From Acinetobacter beijerinckii CIP 110307 (GTDB taxonomy: Bacteria; Pseudomonadota; Gammaproteobacteria; Pseudomonadales; Moraxellaceae), in assembly GCF_000369005.1 (NCBI RefSeq), contig NZ_KB849765.1, positions 1,291,295 to 1,355,294 on the forward strand: a stretch of DNA of 64,000 nt, written 5' to 3'. Position 1 is the stretch's first letter; the number at the start of each line of letters is the position of its first letter. Below the pieces are notes generated by a model. It saw only the letters and a list, made by a program, of their open reading frames with translations. It was not told the DNA's origin and did not search any database. Of the stretch, positions 16,900 through 26,189 are shown piece by piece. A program made the position numbers and the translations under genes.

Positions 16900-17328
16900 T
16901 TAGATGTCCAAAACTTGTGGCTGTTGAGCAGTATGAGGATGCTCAGTACCAGCGTACACTTTCATTTTTTTGATCATTGCATAACCAAGAGGACCTTTTG
17001 GTAACATACCTTTAACTGCTTTTTCTAAAACAGCTTCAGGTTTGTGAGCAATTAACTTCTCGAAGTTAGTCTCACGGATACCACCAGGGAAACCAGTATG
17101 GCGATAATATTTTTTATCAAGCGCTTTTTTACCAGTCACTTGAACTTGCTCAGCATTGATAACAACGATGTAATCACCAGTGTCAACGTGAGGAGTATAA
17201 GAAGTTTTGTGCTTACCGCGTAAACGACGAGCGATTTCAGTCGCAAGGCGACCTAAAGTTTTGCCAGAAGCATCAACAACATACCAGTCATGTTGAACTT
17301 CAGCTGGCTTAGCGCTGAGAGTTTTCAT
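16900..17328 (-). CDS. rplM: Ribosomal protein L13
   Basis: This 142-residue early-assembly 50S protein has full length. Signature stretches are [47 protein letters not shown] and [20 protein letters not shown]. It is first in the operon with rpsI, behind a promoter visible at 17392-17420. Confidence 0.98.
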   Translation of the reverse strand: MKTLSAKPAEVQHDWYVVDASGKTLGRLATEIARRLRGKHKTSYTPHVDTGDYIVVINAEQVQVTGKKALDKKYYRHTGFPGGIRETNFEKLIAHKPEAVLEKAVKGMLPKGPLGYAMIKKMKVYAGTEHPHTAQQPQVLDI

Positions 17329-17391
17329 TTAAACCACTACCTATTATAGTTGGTTTGGACGGTGAAATCTGTCCAAACAAAAGGAGACCGA

Positions 17392-17420
17392 ATTCTACAT
17401 TAGTTTGAAAATTCACACAA
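17392..17420 (-). promoter_or_regulatory. Sigma70-type promoter of rplM-rpsI
   Basis: Reading the minus strand, TTGTGT (17420-17415) is followed after 17 bases by TAGAAT (17397-17392). Transcription would start near 17385, leaving a leader of about 57 bases before the rplM ATG. Confidence 0.65.
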
Positions 17421-17594
17421 GAAAAAATCATTCCTTACAACATAATTTGTGCGAATGTGACCGATTTGGTAACTATACCGACCTTTATTAGACGCTACAT
17501 TTTTTGGCTTGAGTGGCTTAGGTATTTAACCTATTATTTTGTATTAATTGATTGAAATAAATAGAAGTATTTACCTCTTCTCTTGGGGAATTTG

Positions 17595-18236
17595 ATGAAG
17601 TTGTCGTTTTCTACAAAAATAGTTGTAGTTAGCTTTTTAATAGCTGTTTGTTCTACGCAAACAAATGCACGACGCTTATATAAATGGGTAGATAATACCA
17701 GTGTTACCAATTATTCTGAGTTTAAACCGAAAGAAGGGACCAGCCGTAAGTTGGAAGTATTGGAAAGCCGAGGTGATGATCACGTTGATCCTGCGATGGC
17801 GGTGACAGCACAAATGAAACCGATTGAAATTCCGCTTGATCAAACGAATACACAAGTTCAGCCTGCGAATACAATAGCCCAACCTGCTCCTCAGCCAGCA
17901 ACCCAGACAGTTGTGAAACAAGGCGCAATTGCCGCACCTTATACACGACCAATAACGACAGCTGCTAGCAATATACCGACAACTGAAAAGAAAGAAGTCC
18001 AACCAACGCAACAAGTTCAGGTTATGGAAAAGAAAGATGTCGCAAATCCTTTTGTTGAAAAAGCAGCAAGTGCAGTTGCAATGATTGAGAAAAAAGAAGA
18101 AGTTATAGTTGTGGCTCAGCCTGAGAAAAAGGTTCAACCTAAAATCAACCCTTGGACGCGAAAAGTTGAGTTTGTTCCCTCAAATTTAGTGCCGCAAAAC
18201 CTTCCAAAAACATCAACTTCTGCTGATAAGAATTAA
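17595..18236 (+). CDS. DUF4124-domain exported protein
   Basis: This 213-residue protein has a signal peptide (MKLSFSTKIVVVSFLIAVCS, cleavage near TNA-RR). A DUF4124-type motif follows directly (RLYKWVDNTSVTNYSEFKP), a short beta motif common in envelope proteins of gammaproteobacteria. The rest is low-complexity, Gln/Pro/Thr/Lys-rich, with repeated EKKE-like blocks, and ends without a further domain. ATG 17595 is chosen because GGGGA lies five bases upstream; a TTG at 17583 is in frame but poorer. Function is unknown; an envelope location is expected. Confidence 0.75.
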   Translation: MKLSFSTKIVVVSFLIAVCSTQTNARRLYKWVDNTSVTNYSEFKPKEGTSRKLEVLESRGDDHVDPAMAVTAQMKPIEIPLDQTNTQVQPANTIAQPAPQPATQTVVKQGAIAAPYTRPITTAASNIPTTEKKEVQPTQQVQVMEKKDVANPFVEKAASAVAMIEKKEEVIVVAQPEKKVQPKINPWTRKVEFVPSNLVPQNLPKTSTSADKN

Positions 18237-18512
18237 AGTAGTTAATTGATGGTCGGGTTTTAGATGAATGTTCTTGATTTTGAAGTTGTAGTTCCTTTAC
18301 TTCGAAAATTAGCGAGTTAGGCTAGAGTCCGTCATAGTAATTATAATTCATAGCATTTCTTAATGTAGGCATCTGACTGTTCGAGGTTTTATTTTATACA
18401 TTCGGCTTTCTACATCTTTATAATTTTCATCAACCCAATTCGTAAAATAAAAGAGGCAGAAATAGATTCTTTGGGTAAACTATTGACTAGAAACCAATGG
18501 GAATAATCATTT

Positions 18513-19481
18513 ATGTTGCCCCTATACGTCACTTCAGGTGAACCTGCTGGAATTGGACCTGATATTTGTCTTAGTTTGGCTAAGCGTATCGATGAGCGTC
18601 CTATTGTTATTTTGGCGGATTTAGAATTACTAAAACAACGTGCTGACCAATTGGGTATGAACGTTGAGCTTATTCCGTATCAAGGACAACAAAAAACGAG
18701 TGTTTCTGGACAACTTTTTGTTGAGCATGTGCCTTTAGCCCATTCTGTTGCCTTAGGGCAATTAGATTGTGCGAATGCAGCTTATGTATTAGAACAATTA
18801 CGTCGTTCAGCTGATTATGCGATGTCAGGTCAAAGTGTCGGTGTTGCAACTGCACCTGTGCAAAAATCGATTATTAATGAGGCAGGCATTGCATTTAGTG
18901 GGCATACGGAATATTACCAAGAGTTTGCAGGTATTGATCGTGTGGTTATGATGTTAGCAACGAAAAGTTTGCGTGTTGCCTTGGTGACGACGCACTTACC
19001 TTTACGCGACGTGCCTAATGCAATTACAAAAGAGCGTCTACACCAAGTGATTGATATTCTAATTCACGATTTGAAAACAAAATTTAAAATCACAGAACCT
19101 CGTATTTTAGTTTGTGGTTTAAATCCGCATGCAGGTGAAGATGGTTATTTAGGTCGCGAAGAAATTGATGTGATTAATCCAGTGTTAGAAACCTATCGAG
19201 CACAAGGCATTGAGATGAGCTTAAGCTTACCCGCAGATACCTTATTTACTCCTGAAAATTTAAGCAATGCAGATGCAGTTTTAGCGATGTATCACGATCA
19301 AGGTCTACCTGTGTTAAAATCACAAGGCTTTGGTGAAGCAGTAAACATTACATTAGGCTTACCATTTATTCGAACCTCTGTCGATCATGGTACGGCACTT
19401 TCTCTTGCAGGCACTGGACAGGCAAAAGCATCAAGTTTGCATGTTGCAGTGGATTTAGCACTTGATTTAGCTCGTCAATGA
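18513..19481 (+). CDS. pdxA: 4-hydroxythreonine-4-phosphate dehydrogenase
   Basis: This 322-residue enzyme of the DXP-dependent pyridoxal phosphate pathway oxidises 4-phosphohydroxy-L-threonine. It begins PLYVTSGEPAGIGPDICL, the family N-terminus. The metal-binding histidines are in SGHTEYY, GLNPHAGEDGYLG and MYHDQGLPVLK. It leads the pdxA-rsmA-apaH unit, a common gammaproteobacterial order. Confidence 0.96.
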   Translation: MLPLYVTSGEPAGIGPDICLSLAKRIDERPIVILADLELLKQRADQLGMNVELIPYQGQQKTSVSGQLFVEHVPLAHSVALGQLDCANAAYVLEQLRRSADYAMSGQSVGVATAPVQKSIINEAGIAFSGHTEYYQEFAGIDRVVMMLATKSLRVALVTTHLPLRDVPNAITKERLHQVIDILIHDLKTKFKITEPRILVCGLNPHAGEDGYLGREEIDVINPVLETYRAQGIEMSLSLPADTLFTPENLSNADAVLAMYHDQGLPVLKSQGFGEAVNITLGLPFIRTSVDHGTALSLAGTGQAKASSLHVAVDLALDLARQ

Positions 19482-19513
19482 TGAGCCAGTAAATTATTCA
19501 CGTTGGAATTATT

Positions 19514-20326
19514 ATGTATCAAATTAATGCCCTAAACCCTAAAGATGAAGGGCATCAGTCTCGAAAACGTTTTGGTCAAAACTTTTTACATGATCAACGT
19601 GTGATTGCCAAAATTGTACGTTCTGTAAATCCACGTACAGGCGAAAATATTGTTGAAATTGGTCCTGGTTTGGCAGCGCTTACATCACCATTAATCGGTG
19701 AGTGTGATGCTCTGACTGTAGTTGAGCTTGACCGAGATTTAGCCGCAGGTTTGCCAGGGCGTGTGCCGCATCCTGAGCGTCTCACAATCATTGAAGCTGA
19801 TGCGTTGAAATATGATTTCACTGAATTATTTCAAGAGGATCGACCGCTACGTGTTGTTGGTAATTTGCCTTATAACATTTCAACGCCGTTACTGTTCCAT
19901 CTCTTAGAATTTGGTGACAAAGTCAAAGATATGCACTTCATGTTGCAAAAAGAAGTGGTTGATCGCATCACTGCTGTACCGAATACCAAAGAGTATGGGC
20001 GTTTATCGGTGATGATTCAGTATTATTGCAAACCTACATTTTTGTTTGAAGTGCCACCGGGATCGTTTAATCCACCACCTAAAGTGACTTCAGCGGTTTT
20101 TCGTTTAGAGCCTTACGCAATTAAACCGATTGTGGCAAAAAATGAGAAAGCTTTGGCACGTCTGGTTGGGCACGTGTTTACCCAACGTCGTAAGACCTTG
20201 CGCAATAGCTTGAAAGGTATGTTAGTTGAAGATGGTTTTGAAAATGCAGGTGTCGATCCGATGGCTCGTCCAGAAACGCTGAATTTGGCTGATTTTGTTG
20301 CCCTTTCTGATCAGATGGTGGCTTGA
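19514..20326 (+). CDS. rsmA: 16S rRNA dimethyladenosine transferase
   Basis: This 270-residue SAM-dependent methyltransferase dimethylates two adjacent adenosines near the 3' end of 16S rRNA. Motifs are [11 protein letters not shown] at the N-terminus, the SAM site [12 protein letters not shown], the catalytic NLPYNIS, and the RNA-binding C-terminal part ([14 protein letters not shown]). Its stop overlaps the apaH start by one base (TGATG). Confidence 0.97.
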   Translation: MYQINALNPKDEGHQSRKRFGQNFLHDQRVIAKIVRSVNPRTGENIVEIGPGLAALTSPLIGECDALTVVELDRDLAAGLPGRVPHPERLTIIEADALKYDFTELFQEDRPLRVVGNLPYNISTPLLFHLLEFGDKVKDMHFMLQKEVVDRITAVPNTKEYGRLSVMIQYYCKPTFLFEVPPGSFNPPPKVTSAVFRLEPYAIKPIVAKNEKALARLVGHVFTQRRKTLRNSLKGMLVEDGFENAGVDPMARPETLNLADFVALSDQMVA

Positions 20327-21165
20327 TGTCTAAGCGCTATAATTATGTCATTGGTGATGTGCAAGGCTGTTTTGAAGCACTGAAAACGTTGCTAAAAGAA
20401 ATTCGTTTTGATCCTGACCAAGACTTTTTATGGTTTGCTGGTGACTTAGTTGCTCGTGGTGAAAACTCGGTTGGTGTATTACGGTTTGTAAAAAAGCTAG
20501 CGGATCGTGGTGCTGCCGCAACTGTATTAGGCAATCATGATCTAACGCTAATTGCTTGTGCGCGTGGTTTTAAAAAAGTCAAAGATAAAGATCGTACACA
20601 AGAGATTATTGATGCGATTGATGGCGATGAATTGATTGATTGGTTGCGTAAACAACCTTTAAGTATCTGTCCAAATGAGTACACCTTGATTACCCATGCT
20701 GGCGTGCCCTGTATTTGGTCGGCTGAGAAAACCATCGCATTGGCGAAAGAGGTACAAGATGCGGTCGGACATGACGATTTATCAGTATTAGATGCATTCC
20801 TTACAGAAATGTATGGTGAGCAACCTGATCTATGGTTGGATGATTTAAAGGGCGTAGCGCGTTTGCGTTGTATTACTAATTATCTCACGCGGATGCGTTT
20901 AACCGATGCAGAAGGGCGTTTGGAATTTGATTTTAAAGATGCGCTTGATGCACCTATGCCTAATGGATTCAAACCTTGGTTTGAGTTTGAAAGCCAAGCA
21001 GCACAAACCCATCAATTGATTTTTGGACATTGGGCGGCTTTGCAGGGTAAAACCATTAGCTCTCAAATTCAAAATGTTGATGGTGGCTGTGTTTGGGGGC
21101 AGCAGCTTGTGGCTCTACGCTTAGAAGATCAGCAAATTTTTGCTGTGGATAATCCTTTAAGTTGA
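20326..21165 (+). CDS. apaH: Bis(5'-nucleosyl)-tetraphosphatase, symmetrical
   Basis: This 279-residue hydrolase cleaves diadenosine tetraphosphate to two ADP. Metallophosphatase motifs are GDVQGCF, GDLVARGEN (the usual R-G-p-x-S/D), GNHDLTL and THAGVPCIW. ATG 20326 is used rather than the TTG one codon upstream because it gives the classical stop-start overlap with rsmA. It is the last gene of the unit and is followed by a terminator. Confidence 0.95.
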   Translation: MSKRYNYVIGDVQGCFEALKTLLKEIRFDPDQDFLWFAGDLVARGENSVGVLRFVKKLADRGAAATVLGNHDLTLIACARGFKKVKDKDRTQEIIDAIDGDELIDWLRKQPLSICPNEYTLITHAGVPCIWSAEKTIALAKEVQDAVGHDDLSVLDAFLTEMYGEQPDLWLDDLKGVARLRCITNYLTRMRLTDAEGRLEFDFKDALDAPMPNGFKPWFEFESQAAQTHQLIFGHWAALQGKTISSQIQNVDGGCVWGQQLVALRLEDQQIFAVDNPLS

Positions 21166-21182
21166 TGATTTAACTTTTCTTG

Positions 21183-21214
21183 ATGCCCTTTTTTTCCATA
21201 AATGGGCATTTTTT
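21183..21214 (+). terminator. Terminator after apaH
   Basis: A short stem, ATGCCC (21183-21188) with GGGCAT (21204-21209), is followed by a T-run. Confidence 0.75.
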
Positions 21215-21284
21215 AATTATGATTGTAAAAAAACTGTCATAAACTGATCATTAAAGTGTCAAATAATATTTATAAGCTTAAAGC

Positions 21285-22601
21285 ATGAAAATAACGACAC
21301 AAATGAGTGGCGATATGCAAAGTACATACGCGACATCTCAATTAAAGCAAGAACAGTTTCCAGAAAATTTTAAATTTTACTTTAAAAGGAAACAACTCCA
21401 AAACAAACAAGATGAACTATCTCAGCTTCGTGATCTTGTTCGTCCGCGCCTAAGAATTGCAATTGTCACTGAGACATGGCCACCAGAAATTAATGGTGTT
21501 GCACTGTCGATGATGCAGTTATGCCAAGGCTTACAGAGACTTGGACATAAGATTTTATTAGTACGACCTATACAAAAAGCAGTTTGTACCGAATTTCATC
21601 CAGAACAAGAATGTTTAGTAATGTCTCAGCCGATTCCTAAATATCCAAGTGTTCAGTTCGGTTGGCCGCAATATCTCAAAGTTTCCAAAGCATTTGAGAA
21701 ATTTTCTCCCGATGTAGTGCATATTGTGACTGAAGGGCCATTGGGTTTAACTGCGTTACAAGCTGCAAAATCAAAGAAAATAGCAGTTTCGAGTGGTTTT
21801 CATTCGGCTTTTCAAGATTTTAGTCGATTTTTTGATTTGGCTTTTTTAGTCAAACCGATTCAGCGTTATTTAACTTGGTTTCATAACAGTACCGATGTGA
21901 CTTGTGTGCCGAGCCAATATACAGAACAAGCACTACGTGGATTTGGCGTGACCTGTCCATTAGTTGTGGTAGGAAGGGGCGTGGATACGAGTAAGTTTTC
22001 ACCTAAACATCGGTCACAACAACTCCGTCAACAATGGGGTGTTGATACTGATACCCGTGTGATGTTGTACGTCGGGCGTTTATCACCAGAAAAAGAAGTC
22101 GATGTGTTAATTAAAAGTTTCCATGCTTGGCAAGCACAGCAAGGTGCCAATACTAAATTTGTGATTGTAGGTGATGGACCTGATCGTGCGCGTCTCGGCA
22201 AATTGACGACTTCAAAAGATGTCATCTTTACAGGAAGTTTGAGTGGTAAAGAACTTTCTGCTGCCTATGCAAGCGCAGATGTTTTTGCTTTCGCCAGTCA
22301 AGCCGACACCTTTGGTAACGTAGTACTCGAAGCGATTGCCAGTGGGTTGCCAGTGGTCGCTTACGATTATGTCTGTGCACATCAGCATGTAAAACATGAT
22401 GTCACGGGCTGGTTAAGTCCTCTTGGGCAAACTGCCGATTTAATCCAATCTATTTGTGATTTGCCTGCTCTCCCGCAATTAAGACAAATGGGTTTGCTTG
22501 CAAGTGAAAGTGTACAAGAGACCAGTTGGCAATTTCCTGTACAACAATTAGAACAAGCACTTTATCAGGTAGCGAAGGAATCAGTTATGAACTCTACCTA
22601 A
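21285..22601 (+). CDS. GT4-family glycosyltransferase
   Basis: This 438-residue GT-B glycosyltransferase resembles the GDP-mannose-dependent alpha-mannosyltransferase (MgtA/PimB) group. The N-terminal Rossmann part starts RIAIVTETWPPEINGVALSM after a roughly 55-residue polar extension. The C-terminal part has MLYVGRLSPEKEVDVLIKSF, FVIVGDGPDRARL and FAFASQADTFGNVVLEAIASGLPVVA, with the E-x7-E nucleotide-sugar motif. The acceptor is unknown; a membrane lipid is plausible because a PAP2 phosphatase gene follows by 25 bases. The start is uncertain: ATGs at 21285, 21303 and 21315 are all in frame. Confidence 0.82.
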   Translation: MKITTQMSGDMQSTYATSQLKQEQFPENFKFYFKRKQLQNKQDELSQLRDLVRPRLRIAIVTETWPPEINGVALSMMQLCQGLQRLGHKILLVRPIQKAVCTEFHPEQECLVMSQPIPKYPSVQFGWPQYLKVSKAFEKFSPDVVHIVTEGPLGLTALQAAKSKKIAVSSGFHSAFQDFSRFFDLAFLVKPIQRYLTWFHNSTDVTCVPSQYTEQALRGFGVTCPLVVVGRGVDTSKFSPKHRSQQLRQQWGVDTDTRVMLYVGRLSPEKEVDVLIKSFHAWQAQQGANTKFVIVGDGPDRARLGKLTTSKDVIFTGSLSGKELSAAYASADVFAFASQADTFGNVVLEAIASGLPVVAYDYVCAHQHVKHDVTGWLSPLGQTADLIQSICDLPALPQLRQMGLLASESVQETSWQFPVQQLEQALYQVAKESVMNST

Positions 22602-22626
22602 AGTATCCTCAGAAAGGAGAAAAAGT

Positions 22627-23178
22627 ATGAAATTTCAAAATGCAAAAATAAAAATGCTCGACCTCGATTTAAAAGGGTGTGTATACCTCAATCATCTCTC
22701 CCAGTCTCAACGCATTGCCTTATTTTTTAAAACGATTAGTCGTTTAGGTGATGGACCGTTTTGGTACGTCATGTTATTGACCGTATTAGCGGTACAAGGT
22801 CTGACTTACGGTTTGCAAATCTTATATTTGCTTGTTGCGGGATCAGTTGGAACACTCATTTATAAATTTTTAAAACACAAAACCACACGACCAAGACCCT
22901 ATCAAGTTCATCAAGTCATCGTCTTAGGTGAGCGTCCTTTGGATCACTTTAGTTTTCCTTCAGGACATACGTTACATGCAGTGATGGTGACAATCACGCT
23001 CGGTTATATTCAACCCCTTTTACTTATCTTGATGTTACCGTTTACAGTGCTTGTGGCACTTTCACGTATGATTCTAGGCTTGCATTATCCAAGTGATGTG
23101 ATTGTTGGTGCGGTAATCGGGGCATCTGTTGCAAGTGGTATTATCTTGCTGGCGCCAAGCTTTAATATTCTACTGTAA
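22627..23178 (+). CDS. PAP2-family membrane phosphatase
   Basis: This 183-residue integral membrane protein has the three PAP2 motifs: KHKTTRPRP (C1), FPSGHTLHA (C2, general acid His) and SRMILGLHYPSD (C3, nucleophile His and Asp). About five hydrophobic segments surround them. Substrates of the family are lipid phosphates or undecaprenyl pyrophosphate. It has a strong AAAGGAG ribosome binding site and is co-transcribed with the upstream glycosyltransferase, which fits glycolipid or phospholipid remodelling. Confidence 0.88.
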   Translation: MKFQNAKIKMLDLDLKGCVYLNHLSQSQRIALFFKTISRLGDGPFWYVMLLTVLAVQGLTYGLQILYLLVAGSVGTLIYKFLKHKTTRPRPYQVHQVIVLGERPLDHFSFPSGHTLHAVMVTITLGYIQPLLLILMLPFTVLVALSRMILGLHYPSDVIVGAVIGASVASGIILLAPSFNILL

Positions 23179-23272
23179 AAAAGATTCACTATAATTTAGC
23201 TACAGTACTATTTCTTAAAGCTTACGATTTGCTAAAGTACGCTCAATAAGATCTTTATATATAGGTATTAAT

Positions 23273-23473
23273 ATGGGCTTACGTTGGACAGATACGATTG
23301 ATATTGCGATTGAACTTACTGAAGCGCATCCCGATGTAGACCCTCAATGGATTCGATTTACCGATTTACACGCTTGGGTGTGTGCATTACCTGACTTTAA
23401 TGATGACCCAACAAAATCGACTGAAGGCTTGTTGGAGGCCATCCAAATGGCGTGGTTAGATGAAGTTCGTTAA
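23273..23473 (+). CDS. iscX: Fe-S cluster assembly protein IscX
   Basis: This 66-residue acidic protein matches IscX over its whole length: LRWTDTIDIAIEL, HPDVDPQWIRFTDLHAWVCALPDF and LEAIQMAWLDE. IscX binds IscS and iron and tunes sulfur transfer. It stands alone here between a PAP2 gene and ndk, with no isc genes adjacent. Confidence 0.93.
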   Translation: MGLRWTDTIDIAIELTEAHPDVDPQWIRFTDLHAWVCALPDFNDDPTKSTEGLLEAIQMAWLDEVR

Positions 23474-23520
23474 AAATTCGTCAGAAAAGACATAAGTTTT
23501 ACAGATTCAAGCTGCTTATT

Positions 23521-23540
23521 ACCGATGACATCGGTATAAT
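23521..23540 (+). promoter_or_regulatory. Palindrome overlapping the -10 box upstream of ndk
   Basis: ACCGATGACATCGGT (23521-23535) is a perfect 7-1-7 palindrome whose last base begins TATAAT (23535-23540). The ndk ATG is 42 bases further on. It could be an operator or just a promoter with dyad symmetry; no clear -35 box at 17 bases is seen. Confidence 0.45.
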
Positions 23541-23581
23541 GCGGCAAATTTTTTTAGTTTAAACCATAATAGGAGTCAATC

Positions 23582-24013
23582 ATGGCGATTGAACGTACTT
23601 TATCTATCGTAAAACCAGATGCAGTTTCTAAGAACCACATTGGTGAAATTTTTGCTCGTTTTGAAAAAGCGGGTTTAAAAATTGTTGCAACTAAAATGAA
23701 ACACCTTTCTCAAGCTGATGCTGAAGGTTTTTATGCTGAACATAAAGAACGTGGTTTCTTTGGCGATTTAGTTGCATTTATGACTTCTGGTCCAGTTGTT
23801 GTTTCAGCTCTTGAAGGTGAAAATGCAGTACTTGCTCACCGTGAAATTTTAGGTGCTACAAACCCGAAAGAAGCTGCTCCTGGTACGATCCGTGCTGACT
23901 TCGCTGTAAGCATCGATGAAAATGCTGCTCACGGTTCTGACTCAGTTGCTTCAGCTGAGCGTGAAATCGCTTACTTCTTTGCTGATAACGAGATCTGCCC
24001 ACGCACTCGTTAA
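23582..24013 (+). CDS. ndk: Nucleoside diphosphate kinase
   Basis: This 143-residue enzyme equilibrates NTP and dNTP pools by ping-pong phosphotransfer. It begins [18 protein letters not shown] and contains the active-site histidine in NAAHGSDS, plus [11 protein letters not shown]. It has full length, a good ribosome binding site (TAGGAG) and a strong terminator downstream. Confidence 0.98.
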   Translation: MAIERTLSIVKPDAVSKNHIGEIFARFEKAGLKIVATKMKHLSQADAEGFYAEHKERGFFGDLVAFMTSGPVVVSALEGENAVLAHREILGATNPKEAAPGTIRADFAVSIDENAAHGSDSVASAEREIAYFFADNEICPRTR

Positions 24014-24028
24014 TCCAAAGTATTCAAG

Positions 24029-24064
24029 CCAGATAAGTGGTATACTACTTATCTGGTTTTTTAT
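24029..24064 (+). terminator. Terminator after ndk
   Basis: A 10-bp stem, CCAGATAAGT (24029-24038) with ACTTATCTGG (24047-24056), is followed by a T-run. Confidence 0.92.
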
Positions 24065-24135
24065 TTTTTATAGATTAAAGTTGCGTAAATAATGCGCAGT
24101 AAAATCTAGCGTTGATATTGTTTAGGTAAATATAC

Positions 24136-25371
24136 ATGAGTTCTGCAGTGGTCGTTTCATCAGAAAATTTAGATGAAAAACAACAGTCTGTTTCTACACC
24201 TGTGGTTCAATCTGTCGATAAGAAAGTAAATTTACTGGGCATGTCACGTCCTGAGTTAGAAAAATTCTTTGAAGATTTAGGTGAAAAGAAATTTCGCGCT
24301 GGTCAAGTGATGAAATGGATGCACCAATTTTTTGTCACCGATTTTGCCGAGATGAGTAATATCTCAGGAAAATTGCGTGAAAAATTAGAAAAAATTTGTG
24401 AAATTAAAGCACCAGAAGTTGTACACCGTAATTATTCAAAAGATGGAACTCGTAAATGGGTGTTCCGTGTAGGTGATGGCGAAGGCTCTTTAGTTGAAAC
24501 TGTACTCATTCCAGCGGAAGACAAAACGGGTGCGCGAAAAACCTTATGCATTTCTTCTCAAGTGGGATGTGCATTGGATTGTTCATTCTGCTCGACAGGT
24601 AAACAAGGTTTTCAACGAGATTTATCACCAGCAGAGATCATTGGGCAACTTTGGATGGCAAATTATTCCTATATGGAAGATGTGCCAGTCGCTGAGCGTG
24701 AGCGTACAGTGACCAATGTGGTGATGATGGGGATGGGTGAGCCATTACTTAATTACGATGCTGTGCTTAGTTCTATGCAACTCATGCTAGATGATTTTGC
24801 ATATGGCATGTCGAAACGTCGTGTAACTTTATCGACCTCTGGTGTTGTACCGAAGATTGACCAACTCGCACAAGATATTGATGTTGCTTTGGCAATTTCG
24901 CTACATGCACCGAATGATGAACTTCGTAATGAATTGGTTCCAATCAATAAAAAATATCCATTACAACAATTGATTGCTGCTTGTCAGCGTTATTTGGCAA
25001 AAGATGGTAATGAAAGTTCACGCCGTCATGTCACGATTGAATACGTGATGTTGGATGGAGTGAATGATAAACCTGAACACGCGCAACAGTTATTAAAGTT
25101 ATTGAAAAACTTACCAAGTAAAATTAACTTAATTCCGTTTAATCCTTTTCCTCACGCGCCTTATGGACGTTCGAGCCGAAACCGCATTATCGCTTTCCAA
25201 AAAACTTTGTCTGATGCTGGATTTGTGTGTACGATTCGTCAGACACGTGGCGATGATATTGATGCTGCGTGTGGTCAATTGGTAGGACAGGTTGCTGATC
25301 GTACACGTCGTGCAGAACAGTGGAAAAAGAAAGTGGCGCAACAACAGGAAATTTTGCGCACACAAGGATAA
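24136..25371 (+). CDS. rlmN: 23S rRNA/tRNA adenine-C2 methyltransferase RlmN
   Basis: This 411-residue radical-SAM enzyme methylates C2 of A2503 in 23S rRNA and A37 of some tRNAs. The radical-SAM cluster motif is [11 protein letters not shown] (CxxxCxxC), and the downstream methylation-cycle cysteine is in [18 protein letters not shown]. The N-terminal helical domain ([21 protein letters not shown]) is typical. It leads the rlmN-pilF-rodZ-ispG-hisS-yfgM-bamB run. Confidence 0.97.
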   Translation: MSSAVVVSSENLDEKQQSVSTPVVQSVDKKVNLLGMSRPELEKFFEDLGEKKFRAGQVMKWMHQFFVTDFAEMSNISGKLREKLEKICEIKAPEVVHRNYSKDGTRKWVFRVGDGEGSLVETVLIPAEDKTGARKTLCISSQVGCALDCSFCSTGKQGFQRDLSPAEIIGQLWMANYSYMEDVPVAERERTVTNVVMMGMGEPLLNYDAVLSSMQLMLDDFAYGMSKRRVTLSTSGVVPKIDQLAQDIDVALAISLHAPNDELRNELVPINKKYPLQQLIAACQRYLAKDGNESSRRHVTIEYVMLDGVNDKPEHAQQLLKLLKNLPSKINLIPFNPFPHAPYGRSSRNRIIAFQKTLSDAGFVCTIRQTRGDDIDAACGQLVGQVADRTRRAEQWKKKVAQQQEILRTQG

Positions 25372-25388
25372 AACTTGGGGATAACGCG

Positions 25389-26189
25389 TTGAATATCAAT
25401 CAATCACATAAGCTTATAGCAACTGCTGTTTTGTTTACCGTATTCGGCTTAACAGCTTGCCAATCTACTGCATTAAAAAAAGACCCAGAAAAGGCAGTAC
25501 AAGTTCGTACACAACTTGCAGCGGAATATATTCGTACACGTGATTTAGATTCAGCTAAACGTTCGCTTGATCAAGCTTTAAGTATTGATTCGCGTGATGC
25601 AAACGCAAATATGATGATGGGAATCTTGCTGCAACAAGAAGGCAGTAAGACCAATATGGATAAAGCGGATGCTTATTTTAAGCGCGCGATTTCCTCTGAA
25701 CCTGATAATGCACAAGCTCGTAATAATTACGGTACATATTTGTATCAATTGCAACGTTATAATGATGCGATTGAGCAATTTACCCGTGCAGGTGCAACCT
25801 TGGGTTATGACCAACGCTTTCAATCGTTGGAAAACTTAGGGCGAATCTATTTGAGATTAGGTGATGTTGCGAATGCTGAAAAATCATTCAAACAAGCGCT
25901 ACAAGCAAATCGAAATGCAACGATTTCAATGTTAGAGTTGTCTGAAATTTTCTATTTGCAACAAAATAATAGAGATGCATCACAACTCTATGAACAATAT
26001 GTTCGTAGTGTGGGGCAGAAAAACCAAGGTGCACGTGCACTTTGGATTGGTATACGCATTGCTCGAGCAAATGCGGATCAATTAGGAATGCAAGTGTTAG
26101 TCAACCAGTTGCGTGCTTTATTTCCTGATAGTCCAGAATATCAACGTTATTTGCAATTACAGTACAGTACTGAGGCCGTATGGAAATAA
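25389..26189 (+). CDS. pilF: Type IV pilus assembly lipoprotein PilF (PilW), TPR
   Basis: This 266-residue outer-membrane pilotin helps PilQ secretin insertion. The start is taken as TTG 25389, eight bases after GGGG, because it gives a proper lipoprotein signal (IATAVLFTVFGLTAC, lipobox LTAC). A longer ATG frame from 25320 would lie inside rlmN. The mature part is a series of TPR repeats (DLDSAKRSLDQALSIDSRDANANMMMG; DAYFKRAISSEPDNAQARNNYG; NAEKSFKQALQANRN). It overlaps rodZ by 10 bases. Confidence 0.9.
   Translation: MNINQSHKLIATAVLFTVFGLTACQSTALKKDPEKAVQVRTQLAAEYIRTRDLDSAKRSLDQALSIDSRDANANMMMGILLQQEGSKTNMDKADAYFKRAISSEPDNAQARNNYGTYLYQLQRYNDAIEQFTRAGATLGYDQRFQSLENLGRIYLRLGDVANAEKSFKQALQANRNATISMLELSEIFYLQQNNRDASQLYEQYVRSVGQKNQGARALWIGIRIARANADQLGMQVLVNQLRALFPDSPEYQRYLQLQYSTEAVWK

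Noticed and set aside
17676..18137. 153-residue minus-strand ORF opposite the DUF4124 gene
   Set aside because: Cys/Phe/Arg-rich composition typical of the antisense of a Gln/Lys-rich gene; no ribosome binding site or family pattern.
25320..25388. ATG-started N-terminal extension of PilF inside rlmN
   Set aside because: It would place 23 hydrophilic residues before the lipoprotein signal peptide. TTG 25389 with GGGG upstream gives a proper start.
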